Positions 25,287 to 35,765 of a stretch of 64,000 nucleotides of DNA are shown here, piece after piece. The notes beneath the pieces are model-generated. The model saw only the letters and a list, made by a program, of their open reading frames with translations. It was not told the origin of the DNA and made no database searches. This stretch comes from Rhizobium leguminosarum (GTDB lineage: Bacteria > Pseudomonadota > Alphaproteobacteria > Rhizobiales > Rhizobiaceae), in contig NZ_CP016287.1 of the NCBI RefSeq assembly GCF_001679785.1, positions 1,190,531 to 1,254,530 on the forward strand. The letters run 5' to 3'. Position numbers and translations under genes: made by a program. Every line of letters begins with the position of its first letter. Positions within the stretch are counted from its first letter, which is position 1.

Positions 25287-26331
25287 CTGGCCGACCGAAG
25301 CCCTGTTGGCGCAGATCGCCGTGTCCAAGCATTCCGAACATATGCCGCTCAACCGTCAGGCGACAGTCATGGCCCGACACGGAGTGCCGATCGACCGTAC
25401 GGTCCTGGCCGATTGGATGGGCCGAACGGGTGCTGCGATCGCGCCGGTGGTAGACCGCATGGCCATGATCCTGAATCAGGGCAGTTCAAGACTTTATGTC
25501 GATGAGACTACGGCCCCGGTGTTGGATCCGGGCCGCGGCACGACGAAAACTGGCTATCTGTGGGCTGTTTTGCGCGATGATCGCGGTTGGAACGGCTCTG
25601 CGCCGACGGGCGTGGTCTTCCACTACCGGCCTGGGCGTAAAGGCGAATATGCCGCAGAAATCCTCGACGGCTTCAACGGCACGATCCAGGTCGATGCCTA
25701 TGGTGGCTACTCGCACCTCGCCACGCTGGACCGCACGGGCGGTGATCCGCTAAAGCTGGCCTTCTGCTGGGCGCATGGCCGCAGAAAACTGATCAAGGCC
25801 AAGCCGAAGAAAGGTTCGCCCATCGTCGATGAGGCGTTGTTACGTATCGCCGCTCTTTACAAGATTGAAGACGGCATCCGAGGCCGTGATCCCGAATATC
25901 GCCGGGCTGTCCGCCAACACCTGTCCCGCCCATTGGTGGATGAGTTCTTCACCTGGCTGTCCGCTCAAGCCGCGCGCGTCTCGCGCAAGTCCGACCTCGG
26001 TCAGGCTATGGCCTATATGCTCAAACGCCAGGATGGCTTCCGGCTCTTCCTCGATGACGGCTGCGTCGACATCGATTCAAACCTGGTCGAAAACGCGATC
26101 CGCAGCCCGGCCATGAACCGCCGCAACGCGCTGTTTGCCGGGCATGACGAGGGTGGCCGAAATTGGGCCCGCTTTGCCAGCCTGATCGGAAGCTGCAAAA
26201 TGAATGGTGTCGAACCCTACGCCTACCTGCGAGATCTCTTCATCAGCCTCGCCAACGGTCATCTCGCCAAAGATATCGACGCACTCATGCCGTGGGCCTA
26301 TGCGCACTGCCGGACCAGCGCCTCACAGTGA
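25139..26331 (+). pseudogene. tnpC: IS66 transposase TnpC lacking its N-terminus
   Basis: In frame from 25139 the sequence reads the IS66 TnpC core: ERLDQIPACYQVIVTIRPKY, the zinc-finger region, RLYVDETTAPVLDPGRG, IQVDAYGGYSHLA, LAFCWAHGRRKLIKAK and DSNLVENAIRSPAMNRRNAL. The coiled-coil N-terminus of about 90 residues is missing, replaced by the truncated recombinase gene. No start codon or partner tnpA/tnpB is present. Confidence 0.88.
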
Positions 26332-26427
26332 GCTCGTCCGGGACTCTTCGATGAGCTCACAGAAAATCCGCAAGCGATAGACCTGACCGCTACAACCGCA
26401 AAATCAATGGGGTGGAGACGCCGCATA

Positions 26428-26494
26428 CGTCTATATAGACAGAGCATCCACACTCTCACTCACTCCACAATGCGGCCCAACTCGGATGCGTACG
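26428..26494. repeat. 67-bp direct repeat, copy 2
   Basis: Same sequence as 1074-1140, including the GTCTATATAGAC palindrome at its left end. Here it leads into an IS630 remnant instead of an IS110 remnant. The 96 bases between the tnpC stop (26331) and this repeat contain nothing I recognise. Confidence 0.8.
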
Positions 26495-27236
26495 GCGGAA
26501 CTGGGAGAGCGCGGCCTGAAAGTGGATTACAGCGCCGTCCGGACCTTCGTGCATGAGGAAGGGCTGAGTTATAAAAAAGACGTTGGTCGCCAGCGAGCGC
26601 GAGCGGCCCGATGTTGCCGCCCGGCGGGCGCGTTCGCTGAAGCATCGCTATCGCATCGACACATCTCGCCTCGTCTTTATCGACGGTGAGGCGGATCAGC
26701 AATCGATCCAGTGAATCAATTGCCCGCCGAACGGGACGAAGACGAATAAGACGCCGCTCAGGGGCTGGGCGCCGCGCGGCGAACGGCTGTTGGGCCATGC
26801 GCCCTTCGGTCACTGGAATACCATGACTTTTGTCGCAGCCCTCAGGGCCGACCGCGTCAGCGCACCGTGGATCATCGACGGCCCGATCAATGGCGAACGC
26901 TTCCGCATCTATGTCGAGAAGGTGCTGGTACCGGAGCTCAACCCCGGCGGACATCGTCGTCATGGATAATCTCGGCTCGCATAAGGCCAGAACGATCCGC
27001 GCCGCCATCCGCAAGGCCGGCGCCCGACTGTTCTTCCTGCCGCAGTATTCCCCCGATCTCAATCCGACCGAAAAGCTCTTTGCCAAGATCAAGCACGAGC
27101 TGCGCAAGGCGCAGGCCCGAACCCGACAGGCCATCGACAAGGCGCTGGCAGCAACCCTTCAAACCGTCTCGCCGAAGAGTGCCAAAACTACTTCAAGGAA
27201 GCCGGGTATGAACGGACATAAAACAATCCCGCTCTA
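26490..27236 (+). pseudogene. IS630-family transposase, multiply frameshifted
   Basis: Pieces in at least three frames follow each other in the right order: ELGERGLKVDYSAVRTFVHE and GLSYKKDV (HTH part), RYRIDTSRLVFIDG, then TMTFVAALRADRVSAPWIID, GPINGERFRIYVEKVLVPEL, IVVMDNLGSHKARTIRAAIR and FLPQYSPDLNPTEKLFAKIK. The DDE residues in FIDG, VMDN and NPTE are visible, but the gene is clearly decayed. Confidence 0.85.
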
Positions 27237-27425
27237 GCTCGGCATTGAGAATGCGCTCCGAAAGCGCCCTCTTCAGGTCATCCAGCAAGCCGTCCTTGCC
27301 CAAAAACCTCGGACGGATCACGTCCCGCAAGAAGCTGGTCCAGAAGTTCTTTTTCGATAGCCATGTGATGATTCTCTCCTTTTCATCATCATGGCACCCC
27401 GCACAGAATTCCTGACAGTCCCTCG
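27237..27425 (-). pseudogene. IS256 remnant (left end and first codons)
   Basis: Minus strand: the IS256 terminal repeat (about 27395-27425), the AAAAGGAGAG region and the first about 42 codons of the same transposase as at 13980 ([19 protein letters not shown]), with small indels. It is broken at 27237 by the IS630 remnant. Confidence 0.85.
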
Positions 27426-27639
27426 GCGGCTTGCAACGGTTCATATCGATCTTTTCGGCACTCCGAAATCTCTTCGTCCCCCCGCACCAGAAAAACTCAG
27501 CCCTCGCCATCCACATCCATCGGATCCGCGCAATGGCGCAGTGGAAAGCCGTGACCGGCGCAACCGCCTGACGTCTCAGACAAGCGCCCTGTTCCGACTT
27601 TGATCAAACAACGTGACATCGCCCTCTGCTGACCTGATA

Positions 27640-28338
27640 CCATTGGCCAAGGAGACGAAGGGCGTAACGGTCGCCAAGCAGGACGACATCGGCGTCGCTC
27701 AGCAAATCCGTCTCAACACCATCCAGCCGCCCTTCAACAATGTGAAGCTACGCGAAGCATTGCTGTACGCGGTAAACGGGGATGATTTTCTGGCAGCGGT
27801 CATCAGCGATCCATCGTTGGGCAAGGCATGCAAGTCCTTCTACACCTGCTCGTCACCCTACGGAAGCGGGTTTCCCTTCGGATCTGGAAAAGGCCAAAAA
27901 TGGTCGCCGAAAGCGGTTACGACGGCACCCCTGCGGTCCTACTCGATGCGACCGAAAATACCAACATCCATGCGTTCGTGACAGTCGCCGACCAGTTGCT
28001 CCAGGAAATCGGCATCAAAACCAAGGTCGAGGCGATGGACTGGGCAACCGTCACAAGCCAATCGTGCAAGCAAGGAGCCGGTCACTGCCGGCGGATGGTC
28101 GATCTTCATTTCCGGCCCTGGCGGTCTCGATTTCCTCGAGCCGGTTGGTCATCTGGGAGTGCGATCCAATTGTGAAAAGGCGTGGTTCGGTTGGCCTTGT
28201 GACGCGGATATCGAGACGATGCGAGCAAATTTCGCCGAACTGACGAATCTCGATGAGCGTAAAGCGCTCGCTGAGAAGATCCAGCTTCGCGCGCTTCAGG
28301 AAGCAGGTATGCGCGAGGGCGTTGGTGCGCGGATATGA
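27640..28338 (+). pseudogene. Peptide-type ABC substrate-binding protein, fragment
   Basis: Segments in different frames belong to an SBP family 5 (dipeptide/opine-type) binding protein: IRLNTIQPPFNNVKLREALL, AVNGDDFLAAVISDPS, then LLDATENTNIHAFVTVADQL and LQEIGIKTKVEAMDWATV, then GGWSIFISGPGGLDFLEPVG and a C-terminal DIETMRANFAELTNLDERK. Signal peptide and N-terminal half are absent and at least two frameshifts are present. It is a relic of an uptake system. Confidence 0.75.
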
Positions 28339-28371
28339 AATCGAGGGCATTTCGATCTTTGATGTAGTTGG

Positions 28372-29355
28372 TTATGCCTGCGTGACTTGACGCCGGACAG
28401 ACTCCGGGCGTCCACATGCCAGCATGCGGTTGAGAACGATGCAACCGATGGCAACCTCGGTCTGTTGAGCCGGAAAGGAGCGGGCCCGCAGGCGCAATCC
28501 GATCAGCCCCTTGTATCGTCCGATGGCGGTTTCGATCAGCGCACGCTTGCCGTAGCCGGCGGCTGCCTGCCATTTCAGCCGACCGTCGCTTGCGATTGCG
28601 GCAATGTGCTTGTCCCTTTGACCAGGCGGTCCGGTATCACCGCTTTCCACCGCCGTGGAACGCGGTGGAATGACGATGTTCGCGGTTGCGCTGTGCTGCA
28701 GGATAGACCGATAGGTTGGTTTGCCGTCATAGGCTCCGTCGGCCGTGAACTGGTCGATCTCGCCGTCGATCTGATCGAGCAGCGGTGCCACCTGGGAAGG
28801 ATCATCCGTTTTCTGGTCTGTCAGCCCATGGGCAATGATCGCGCCACTTTTGGCATCCACTGCCAGATGCAGCTTGCGCCAGGTGCGACGTGATCTGGCG
28901 CCATGTTTTTGCTCCAGCCACTGCCCGGCGCCGTAGACTTTCAATCCCGTGCTATCGACAAGCACATGCAGCGGGCCGTCCGGCAGCGGCGGGTTTCGTC
29001 GGGCTGATGGCTCCCACTTCTGTGCCCGACGGCTCAGCGTCGTATGATCTGGAACTGGGACTTTCAGCCCCATGAGATCCAGCAGCGAGTGGAGCAATCC
29101 CTCGGTCTGGCGCAGCCGCATTGCGAAGACGCAACCCAGCGTCAGCGCAGTCTCAATGGCGAGATCGGAATACTGGGCTTGGCCGCCGCGGGTCTTGCGT
29201 CGCGGAGCGCGCCATCCTGCCAGTGCCTCCGGCGTTACCCATAAGGTCAGGCTACCACGCCGGCGCAGACCTGCTTCGTAGTCACGCCAATTCGTCACCC
29301 TGAATTTCATCTTTCCGACGTGATGACGACGATCGGCGTTGTGTTTGTACGGCAT
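28372..29355 (-). CDS. IS5-family transposase
   Basis: A 327-aa DDE transposase. It has the N-terminal IS5 region (KFRVTNWRDYEAGLRRRGSL, PDHTTLSRRAQKW), the catalytic LHVLVDSTGLKVYG (first Asp), QFTADGAYDGKPTY (second Asp) and KRALIETAIGRYKGLIG (Glu). The ATG at 29355 is chosen over earlier in-frame starts because the family starts near this point. It appears intact. It separates the peptide-binding-protein relic from a truncated recombinase, so it may have inserted there or caused a deletion. Confidence 0.9.
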   Translation of the reverse strand: MPYKHNADRRHHVGKMKFRVTNWRDYEAGLRRRGSLTLWVTPEALAGWRAPRRKTRGGQAQYSDLAIETALTLGCVFAMRLRQTEGLLHSLLDLMGLKVPVPDHTTLSRRAQKWEPSARRNPPLPDGPLHVLVDSTGLKVYGAGQWLEQKHGARSRRTWRKLHLAVDAKSGAIIAHGLTDQKTDDPSQVAPLLDQIDGEIDQFTADGAYDGKPTYRSILQHSATANIVIPPRSTAVESGDTGPPGQRDKHIAAIASDGRLKWQAAAGYGKRALIETAIGRYKGLIGLRLRARSFPAQQTEVAIGCIVLNRMLACGRPESVRRQVTQA

Positions 29356-29474
29356 GGCACTCGGATCAAACTGATTTCGATCCTGCCTGCCTATCGCCAA
29401 ACCGTTGACAAAGGATCCATGCACCAACGCTCGTCTGTAAGCTTGTCTGGAAGGCACCAGCCTATCACAGCGTC

Positions 29475-30842
29475 ATGCAGATCCTCCACAATCCACTCTA
29501 CGCAGGCGCCTATGCCTTCGGAAGACGTGCGCAGCGAACGCGGATCGTCGATGGCCGCGCTCGCAAGGCTACGGGGGTGCGCAAGCCGAGGGATGAGTGG
29601 AGCGTGCTGCTGCGCGACAATCATCAAGGCTACATCAGTTGGCGGGAGTATGAGGAGAACCATAAGCTTCTGGCCGAGAACGCGCACATGAAGAAGAATT
29701 GCGATCGCAAGTCAGCGCGTGGCGGCCGTGCGCTGTTGACCGGACTGATGCGATGCGGTCGCTGCGGCCGAATGATGCGCGTCTTCTACGGCAGCGCAAA
29801 AGGCAACGCGCATCGCTATCAATGCCGCGGCGACGATGCTCATGTGGGTGTCGGCCTTTGTATAGGCATTGGCGGCGTCAGGGTCGACCGCGCCGTTGCG
29901 ATGCAGATTTTAGAAGCGGTGTCGGACCGTGCTGTCGAAGCGGCAATCTTCGCCTCGGATCAAGTCGAGCGGTCCCGAAGAGATGTTATTGCGGCAATCG
30001 AGCGGGACCTCGAAGGCGCACGCTACGAAGCGCTGTTGGCCAGTCGCAGGTATGAGCTTGTGGACCCGGCCAAGCGGCATGTTGCACGCGAACTGGAGGC
30101 CCGATGGAATGATGCCCTGGAGCGAGTAGGCGTGCTTGAGCGCAAGATCAAGGACCTATCCGCGCTGTCAGCAGCGCGCCCCGTCATCGATCGTGGCCGA
30201 CTCCTGCAGCTTGCCCAGGATTTGCCGACCGTATGGAATGCGCCCTCGACGGAGACGCGAACGAAGCAGCGGCTCATCCACATCCTGGTTCAGGAGATTA
30301 TTTGCGATCTCGATGATGCGACCAACGAGGCGGTGCTATTAATCCATTGGACCGGCGGTCGGCACACAGAGGTGCGTGTCGCGCGCGTCAAGACCGGAAG
30401 ATATCCTGCCGAGCTCGCACCATCGGCCGTTGAGGCACTGCGCAAACTGGGCGGACATTGGCCAGATCGGGAACTCGCGGTCTCCCTCAATCGGATGCTT
30501 TGCAAGACAGGTGATGGCGAGAGCTGGACGACCGTGCGTGTTCGTGACATGCGCGAGCGCCTGGGAATTCCCGAATATGATGCCACCAAAGTGGACGTAC
30601 CGATGATCAGCTTGATGAAAGCGGCGGAGAAACTCGGTATTTGCGTCGGATCGGCCAAAAGCCTGGTGCAGAGAGGAATTTTACCTGCAACGCAAATCCT
30701 TCCCGGCTCACCGTGGATGGTTCCCGTCGAAGCATTATCCTCGGAAGCCGTCCGGATAGGGGTGCAGGGTGTCATCGATCGACGCCCGAAGTTTTATGAA
30801 GATTATCAATACGATAAAGTCGTCCGGTTGCCCGGAATCTGA
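29475..30842 (+). pseudogene. Serine recombinase without catalytic domain
   Basis: About 455 residues of a large serine recombinase: Recombinase domain start (ILHNPLYAGAYAFGRRAQRT), zinc ribbon (MRCGRCGRMMRVFY ... YQCRGDD), coiled coil, IIHWTGG-type core and a C-terminal HTH-like region (SLMKAAEKLGICVGSAKSLV). The resolvase catalytic domain with the active Ser is missing, cut off just after the IS5 element. It is a distinct relative of the other three recombinases in this window. Confidence 0.85.
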
Positions 30843-30874
30843 TGGAGGGATGCATTATGAAGCGCACTGTGCGC

Positions 30875-31022
30875 GTTTTCCGCGGAAGCCGAAGATCGCG
30901 CCGGAGCCCGGTGCCTCCTTGATCGCCGTCTCGACCAGCGCCGATAGACCATCAATGCCACGCCGCATATCCGTCACCCCGCAGGCCAGATAGACACGCA
31001 CATTCCCCGAAGGCCCGATCAT
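30875..31022 (-). pseudogene. tnpB: IS66 TnpB, N-terminal fragment
   Basis: From the ATG at 31022 the frame reads MIGPSGNVRVYLACGVTDMR, RGIDGLSALVETAIKEA and GAIFGFRGKRA, the first half of a TnpB. It then ends abruptly next to the recombinase fragment. It overlaps tnpA by ATGA. Confidence 0.8.
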
Positions 31023-31381
31023 GCCGCCTCCAGACAGGCCGCCAGCGACATAAGCAGCTTCAGTTCAACGTCAATCGGAACCTTCAAGCACCGACCGTTT
31101 CGGAGCAAGATCTCGACAACCGCTGGCCTCGGTAGCGTGGTAGACGCCTGGCTTACGCCCACCTCCTCGGTGATCTCAACCGGAAGGAACATCGCAGGTC
31201 GGTCAACATAGCTGAATGACTGCCGCCACAAGCGGATCTGCCCAGGATGAATGTCATGCCGGCGAGCCACATCACCAATGCGAGCGCCAGGTTCATCCGC
31301 CTCCGCCAATATCCTCAGTTTCGCCTCGTCCGACCAGCGCCGTCTGCGCTCAGTACCGGACATGATCTCAATTCGAGCCAT
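31019..31381 (-). CDS. tnpA: IS66 Orf1/TnpA
   Basis: A 120-aa IS66 TnpA: GTERRRRWSDEAKLRILAEA, RIGDVARRHDIHPGQIRLWR (HTH) and a C-terminal VEILLRNGRCLKVPIDVELK. The ATG at 31381 has GAGG upstream. It belongs to an IS66 of which only this gene and a tnpB stub remain. Confidence 0.87.
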   Translation of the reverse strand: MARIEIMSGTERRRRWSDEAKLRILAEADEPGARIGDVARRHDIHPGQIRLWRQSFSYVDRPAMFLPVEITEEVGVSQASTTLPRPAVVEILLRNGRCLKVPIDVELKLLMSLAACLEAA

Positions 31382-31404
31382 GAAACCTCTTTGATCTGGT
31401 ATTA

Positions 31405-31899
31405 ATGTCAGCACTAATGCTGGTTCTAATGCCAGAACATCGCCTGATTTGCCCGATCAGCAAAAACCGCTCACCGGACGCTCACTTCCGTTGCAGCCTT
31501 TCCGGCGCTTCCTCTGGTCGAACTCTGGAAGTTCCAGCATGGATGTTCGACCGGTCTCTGAGTGCGGCTTGGCGCACCATGCCGTTTGCGCATGTTGAAC
31601 TTGCCAGCCTCCACGCCTTGGCCGGGTTGCTTGAAGAGGCAGGTGGCCCATCACAATCGACGAAGATGAGCGCAGCATTGGTCTCTCACGAAGCGAGTCG
31701 GAGGGATGTCGATGCCACACCAGTCCAGGACATATCAGTTCGATCTGTTTTCGGGTCTACACAGCAGGAAGACAGCAGTAATCCCGCAATGGCAGCAGTT
31801 GCCGGAGGAGGCGCGTCGGACACTGACGGCACTCATAGCGCGACTGCTCGTCGACCACGCAAACGGCGAGAGCTCCTCGCACCAGAAGGAGGCCGGTGA
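31405..31899 (+). CDS. DUF5372-like ORF of the third recombinase element
   Basis: The part around residues 35-85 ([37 protein letters not shown]) occupies the same place before the recombinase as the DUF5372-like genes at 18856 and 23212, and its helix [11 protein letters not shown] parallels their VRDLIAVAETLE. The N-terminus is uncertain and possibly truncated, since the expected HPLFG motif is missing. The last 60 codons overlap the small helical ORF. Confidence 0.4.
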   Translation: MSALMLVLMPEHRLICPISKNRSPDAHFRCSLSGASSGRTLEVPAWMFDRSLSAAWRTMPFAHVELASLHALAGLLEEAGGPSQSTKMSAALVSHEASRRDVDATPVQDISVRSVFGSTQQEDSSNPAMAAVAGGGASDTDGTHSATARRPRKRRELLAPEGGR

Positions 31900-31909
31900 T
31901 GATGCATGA
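31712..31909 (+). CDS. Small helical ORF of the third recombinase element
   Basis: A 65-aa frame [20 protein letters not shown] ... [27 protein letters not shown] with a two-helix look. It overlaps the recombinase start by a few bases, as in typical coupled genes. Function unknown. It parallels the small ORFs at 18723 and 23441. Confidence 0.55.
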   Translation: MPHQSRTYQFDLFSGLHSRKTAVIPQWQQLPEEARRTLTALIARLLVDHANGESSSHQKEAGDDA

Positions 31910-33200
31910 GAAAATCGGGCCACACCACCTGGAGCGCAAGGCGATCCTATATGTCCGGCAGTCCTCGGTCCATCAGGTTCTGCACAATCGCGAAAGCAGT
32001 GCTCTTCAATACGCCATGCGCGATCGCCTGACAGCACTTGGCTGGTCGCGCATTGAGACGGTGGATGACGATCTTGGTCGTTCGGCGGCAGGTGGTGTAA
32101 CCCGCGCTGGTTTTGACCGGATGGTCGCCGAGGTCTGCCTTGGCAAGGTGGGGGCGGTTGCGGCACGAGAGGTATCGCGTTTTGCCCGCAACAGCCGAGA
32201 CTGGCAACAACTCATCGAGATGTGCCGTGTCGTTGATACCGTTCTAATCGACCAGGAAGCGGTCTATGCGCCGCGCCAGGGTAATGACCGCCTACTGCTG
32301 GGACTGAAGGGTAGCCTCAACGAATATGAACTCGATCTTCTACGTCAGCGTTCCCTTTCCGCACGCTACGAGAAGGCCCGCCGTGGCGAGCTTGTCGTCG
32401 CTACCCCGGTCGGCTTCGTAAAGGCAGGTGACAGGATCGAGAAAGATCCCGATCGACGTGTTCAGGAAGCCATTACATTGGTCTTCAACAAGGTCGCCCA
32501 ACTCGGAAGTGCAAGGCAGGCCCTGCTATGGTTCCTCGAACATGGACTGGAACTGCCTGTCAGGCGTGCCAATGGGGATGTCCTCTGGCGCAGGCCAAAC
32601 TATGCGACCATCCACCGGATGATTGCGAACCCGATCTACGGCGGCGCCTATGCTTATGGTAAGAGTCGTTCTGTGTCATCATACGGTGGCCGATCTGGAG
32701 TTCGCCGCAAGTCGCGTGATGAATGGCTTGCCTTGATCCCGGATGCGCACGACGGCTATGTCAGTTGGGAACGGGCGGAGGAGATCCGCAAGATGGTCAG
32801 CGACAATGTACCCGCGAGCCGCCATCATGGAGCGGCGAAGCATGGCGACGCCCTGCTTGCCGGCCTTTTCCGCTGCAAAAGGTGCGGCCGGAAGCTGACG
32901 GTTCGTTACACAGGGAACAACCATAACATTCCGCGCTATTCCTGCTGGCGTGGTCTGCTCGACAATGGCGAACCACGCTGCATCGCCTTCGGCGGCCTGC
33001 GGGTCGATGACGCGATCGAAGAGGCGCTACTCGGGGTGGTCGAACCGGGAGCCATTGCCGCCGCCGCCGAGGCGGAACGCAATATGAGCAGCCAACGTGA
33101 CCAGGTCCGCGACGCCCTCCAGCGCGATCTTCAGGCTGCACGCTATGCCGCCGACCGGGCATTCCGGCAATATGACGCGGCTGATCCTGAGAACCGGCTA
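31899..33200 (+). pseudogene. Serine recombinase, 5' part, interrupted by IS630-type element
   Basis: The ATG at 31899 is preceded by AGGAGG. The product has [19 protein letters not shown] (catalytic Ser), [43 protein letters not shown], the Recombinase domain ([15 protein letters not shown]), a zinc ribbon ([14 protein letters not shown]) and a coiled coil. The gene is broken after DPENRL at 33200 by the element at 33201-34678. It continues in frame from 34679. Confidence 0.9.
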
Positions 33201-33217
33201 GTACCACGCCACAGAGA

Positions 33218-34333
33218 TTATGACTCTTTGACGGGGTAAGCTTTACGGAGCTTTTTGCGGGCATTTTCGGTTGTGAACATCCATTGGATCTTTGCGCCGT
33301 GGGCGTTGCGTTGCTGCTCCCAGGCTGCGACTTCGGCGATTATGGTGTCTTTGTTGTCGATACGACGGTCGAGGCATTGGCTACGCAGGACACCGATCTC
33401 GATCTCGACCATGTTGAGCCAACTGGCGTGCTTGGGCGTGTGGTGGAACTCCAGTCGCTTCAGCACCCTTCGAGCTTGCGGGGCGGGAAATGCGTCGTAA
33501 AGCGCCCCGGCGGAATGAGTGGAGAGGTTGTCCATCACCACGCGGATGATCGGCGCGTCGGGATAATCGACGTCGACCAGTTCGCGCATGCACTCGGCGA
33601 AGTCTTGGTTGGTTCGCCGATCGGTGACCTTCACCCTGCGCCAGGGCCGGTGGGCGTCCATGAAGACAAACAGATTGACCGTGCCGTTTCGGCGATACTC
33701 GCAATCGTAGCGTTCAAGCTGGCCAGGCTTGGCCGCAATGGGCTCGCGCACTTCGCCGATGAGTTGGGTCGGGCTCTCGTCGAAGCAGACCACGGGCCTT
33801 TGTGGATCAGGCGTTTCTGCGTAGAGGTCGAGAACATCCTCCATGCGCGCGACGTATTCCCCATCGATCTTTGGGATGCACCACATGTCTTTGCGCCAAG
33901 GCTTGAGATGGTTCTCAGCCAGCCGGCGACGCACGGTCTCCGAGGACAACTGGTCATGATCGGTGAGCCGGACCATCTCATCTGCCAGAAGCTCCAGGGT
34001 CCAGCGGGCTCGCCCGGGCGGCGGCTTTGAGCAGGCGGTCGCTACCAACAGCGCCTCCTCCTTGCTCGATAGCTTGCGCTCAACACCCGGGCGCGGTTCT
34101 TCGCTGAGCGCCCCTTCCAGATTGGCTTCCACAAACCGGCGTTTGGTCCGGTAAATCGTCGATCCGCTGACGTTCAAGGTTGCCGCGATCACCTCGTCGC
34201 TGAAGCCTTCGTTCGCTGCGACCAGGATCTGGGCGCGCTTGATCTTGCGCGACCTGTGGCACCCCCCGCTCAACAAAGCGGCCAGTTGGTCACGTTCCGA
34301 TTGGCTAAGCTCTATGTGAAACTTTATATTCAT
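33218..34333 (-). CDS. IS630-family transposase
   Basis: A 371-aa transposase with HTH ([37 protein letters not shown]), a linker HTH ([17 protein letters not shown]) and the DDE core in [27 protein letters not shown] and [18 protein letters not shown]. The ATG at 34333 follows AAGGAGG; an upstream in-frame extension is ignored. It appears intact. Confidence 0.94.
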   Translation of the reverse strand: MNIKFHIELSQSERDQLAALLSGGCHRSRKIKRAQILVAANEGFSDEVIAATLNVSGSTIYRTKRRFVEANLEGALSEEPRPGVERKLSSKEEALLVATACSKPPPGRARWTLELLADEMVRLTDHDQLSSETVRRRLAENHLKPWRKDMWCIPKIDGEYVARMEDVLDLYAETPDPQRPVVCFDESPTQLIGEVREPIAAKPGQLERYDCEYRRNGTVNLFVFMDAHRPWRRVKVTDRRTNQDFAECMRELVDVDYPDAPIIRVVMDNLSTHSAGALYDAFPAPQARRVLKRLEFHHTPKHASWLNMVEIEIGVLRSQCLDRRIDNKDTIIAEVAAWEQQRNAHGAKIQWMFTTENARKKLRKAYPVKES

Positions 34334-34361
34334 CGACACCTCCTTCAGCGTGGAGACGCAG

Positions 34362-34646
34362 ATGAATCCCAAAATGAGTCCCTCACTTGACCCGCAAGCC
34401 GCAACGGCAAGACGGGGCCTTACGCAGATCCAAGGCCAGTACCTGGCCTTCATCTACGCCTACAGCCGCATCTTCAAACAGCCTCCGGCCGAAGCCGACA
34501 TGCGTCGCCACTTCGGCGTTACGGCTCCGTCTGTTCACCAGATGGTGCTGACCCTCGAGAAGGCGGGTTTTATATCTCGCGTGCCAGGCGCCGCACGCAG
34601 CATCCAACTTCTCATCCCACCAGAAGCCCTGCCAATTCTACGATAA
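34362..34646 (+). CDS. LexA/MarR-like winged-helix protein, IS passenger
   Basis: A 94-aa protein: LTQIQGQYLAFIYAYSRIFK, PPAEADMRRHFGVTAPSVHQ and MVLTLEKAGFISRVPGAARS, i.e. a winged helix like the LexA DNA-binding domain. GGAGACG lies seven bases before the ATG at 34362. It is divergent from the transposase, with a 28-bp gap that must hold both start signals, so it may repress the transposase. It lies inside the IS ends. Confidence 0.75.
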   Translation: MNPKMSPSLDPQAATARRGLTQIQGQYLAFIYAYSRIFKQPPAEADMRRHFGVTAPSVHQMVLTLEKAGFISRVPGAARSIQLLIPPEALPILR

Positions 34647-34678
34647 GACAAACCGTCATAATCTCTGTGGCGTGGTAC

Positions 34679-35442
34679 TAGTGGCGTCGGAACTTGAAGC
34701 GCGGTGGAACAAGACTCTCGCTCGCGTCGGCGAGATCGAGAATAAGATTGCCGGCCATGAAGGTGCGACGCCTCAACCATCGCCGATGTCGACATCAGAG
34801 ATGGCAGCCCTTGCGGGGAACCTTCGTGCCGTCTGGGCAGCGCCATCGACCGATGCCAGGCTTAAGAAACGCATCGTGCGCACGGTCATTCATGAAGTGA
34901 TCGCCGACCTCGACGACGTAACCTCCGAGATCGTCCTCGCAATCCACTGGGTTGGCGGTGTCCATACGCAACTGCGGCTGCCGAAGAGGCATCGCGGCCA
35001 AAGAAACGCTACTCCCGACGATATCATTGAGGCGGTGCAACAGCTCGCCCTCATTGCCAACGACGATGTAATTGCCGGGGTCCTCAACCGCAATGGACTG
35101 ACGACCGGCAATGGCAATCGCTGGACCCGCGAGCGTGTCACGGCACTCCGGTCATATCGCAAGATCCCAGTCTTCCGTCCGCAGACGGACGGGATCGAGC
35201 CTTGGCTCAATCTGGGAAATGCGGCACGACTGCTCAGTGTCGCGCCAAAGACGTTGAGACTGGCCGCTGAGGCCGGCGAGATCGAGGGCGTTCATCCCTT
35301 GCCGAACGGTCCGTGGATCTTCAGCCGGTTAAAACTCACTACCCAGCAAGCCCAGCAGATCGCTGATCGCGCCCGACAAAACCCGAAATACCCCGCGGGA
35401 TCGCACCAAAATCAGAAAAGCCTATTTCCTTCAACTACATAG
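34679..35442 (+). pseudogene. Serine recombinase, 3' part after the IS630 insertion
   Basis: Continues the gene started at 31899: VASELEARWNKTLARVGEIE, LKKRIVRTVIHEVIADLDDV, IVLAIHWVGGVHTQLRLPKR and a C-terminal HTH-like segment (LNLGNAARLLSVAPKTLRLA). Joined across the single TA, the protein would be about 690 aa, as long as the recombinase at 16772. Confidence 0.88.
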
Positions 35443-35453
35443 AAAGATGGGTG

Positions 35454-35645
35454 TTATGAAACGGGATTGTAGTCTCTGCGCCAATCCTCCATCTTTTCGC
35501 GGGCATCCGCAAGGGTCAGGAACCAATGCTGGTTCAGACATTCGGCTCGGAAGCGGCCGTTGAATGCTTCGATGAAGGCATTGTCCGTCGGCTTTCCCGG
35601 ACGTGAGAAGTCCAAGGTCACACCCTTGGCATAGGCCCAAAGATC
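35454..35645 (-). pseudogene. IS3-family OrfB, C-terminal fragment
   Basis: Minus strand reads LDFSRPGKPTDNAFIEAFNG, RFRAECLNQHWFLTLADARE and WRRDYNPVS. This is the conserved C-terminus of IS3 transposases with the catalytic Glu in FIEAFN. The start is missing. Confidence 0.8.
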
Positions 35646-35757
35646 GAAATCGTAGCCCGTGCTGTCTGGCTCTACTTTCGCTTTGATCTGAGCCTGCGCG
35701 ATGTCGAGGAAATGCTGCTCGATTTCGGGATCGTCGTTTCCTACGAGACCATCGTAA
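35646..35757 (+). pseudogene. IS6-family transposase scrap
   Basis: Plus strand reads EIVARAVWLYFRFDLSLRDV then EEMLLDFGIVVSYETI, the N-terminal region of an IS6 transposase, bounded by unrelated sequence on both sides. Confidence 0.65.
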
Positions 35758-35765
35758 CCATCCGG

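Larger units (their letters stand above)
33201..34678. mobile_element. IS630-family element with an HTH passenger gene
   Basis: Terminal inverted repeats of 24 bp (33201-33224 and 34655-34678) match perfectly and start GTACCACGCCACAGAG. TA dinucleotides at 33199-33200 and 34679-34680 are the expected IS630 target duplication. It carries a transposase on the minus strand and a divergent HTH gene. Removal with one TA restores the open recombinase frame. Confidence 0.92.

Noticed and set aside
26334..26430. CRISPR or tandem repeat region
   Set aside because: No regularly spaced repeats were seen here or elsewhere in the window; the only long repeats are IS copies and the inverted recombinase arms.
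30863..31022. Recombinase insertion in tnpB at this site as a third example of the GID target
   Set aside because: The tnpB break here is near its middle (after GFRGKRA), not at the GID codons, so it does not support the same target rule.
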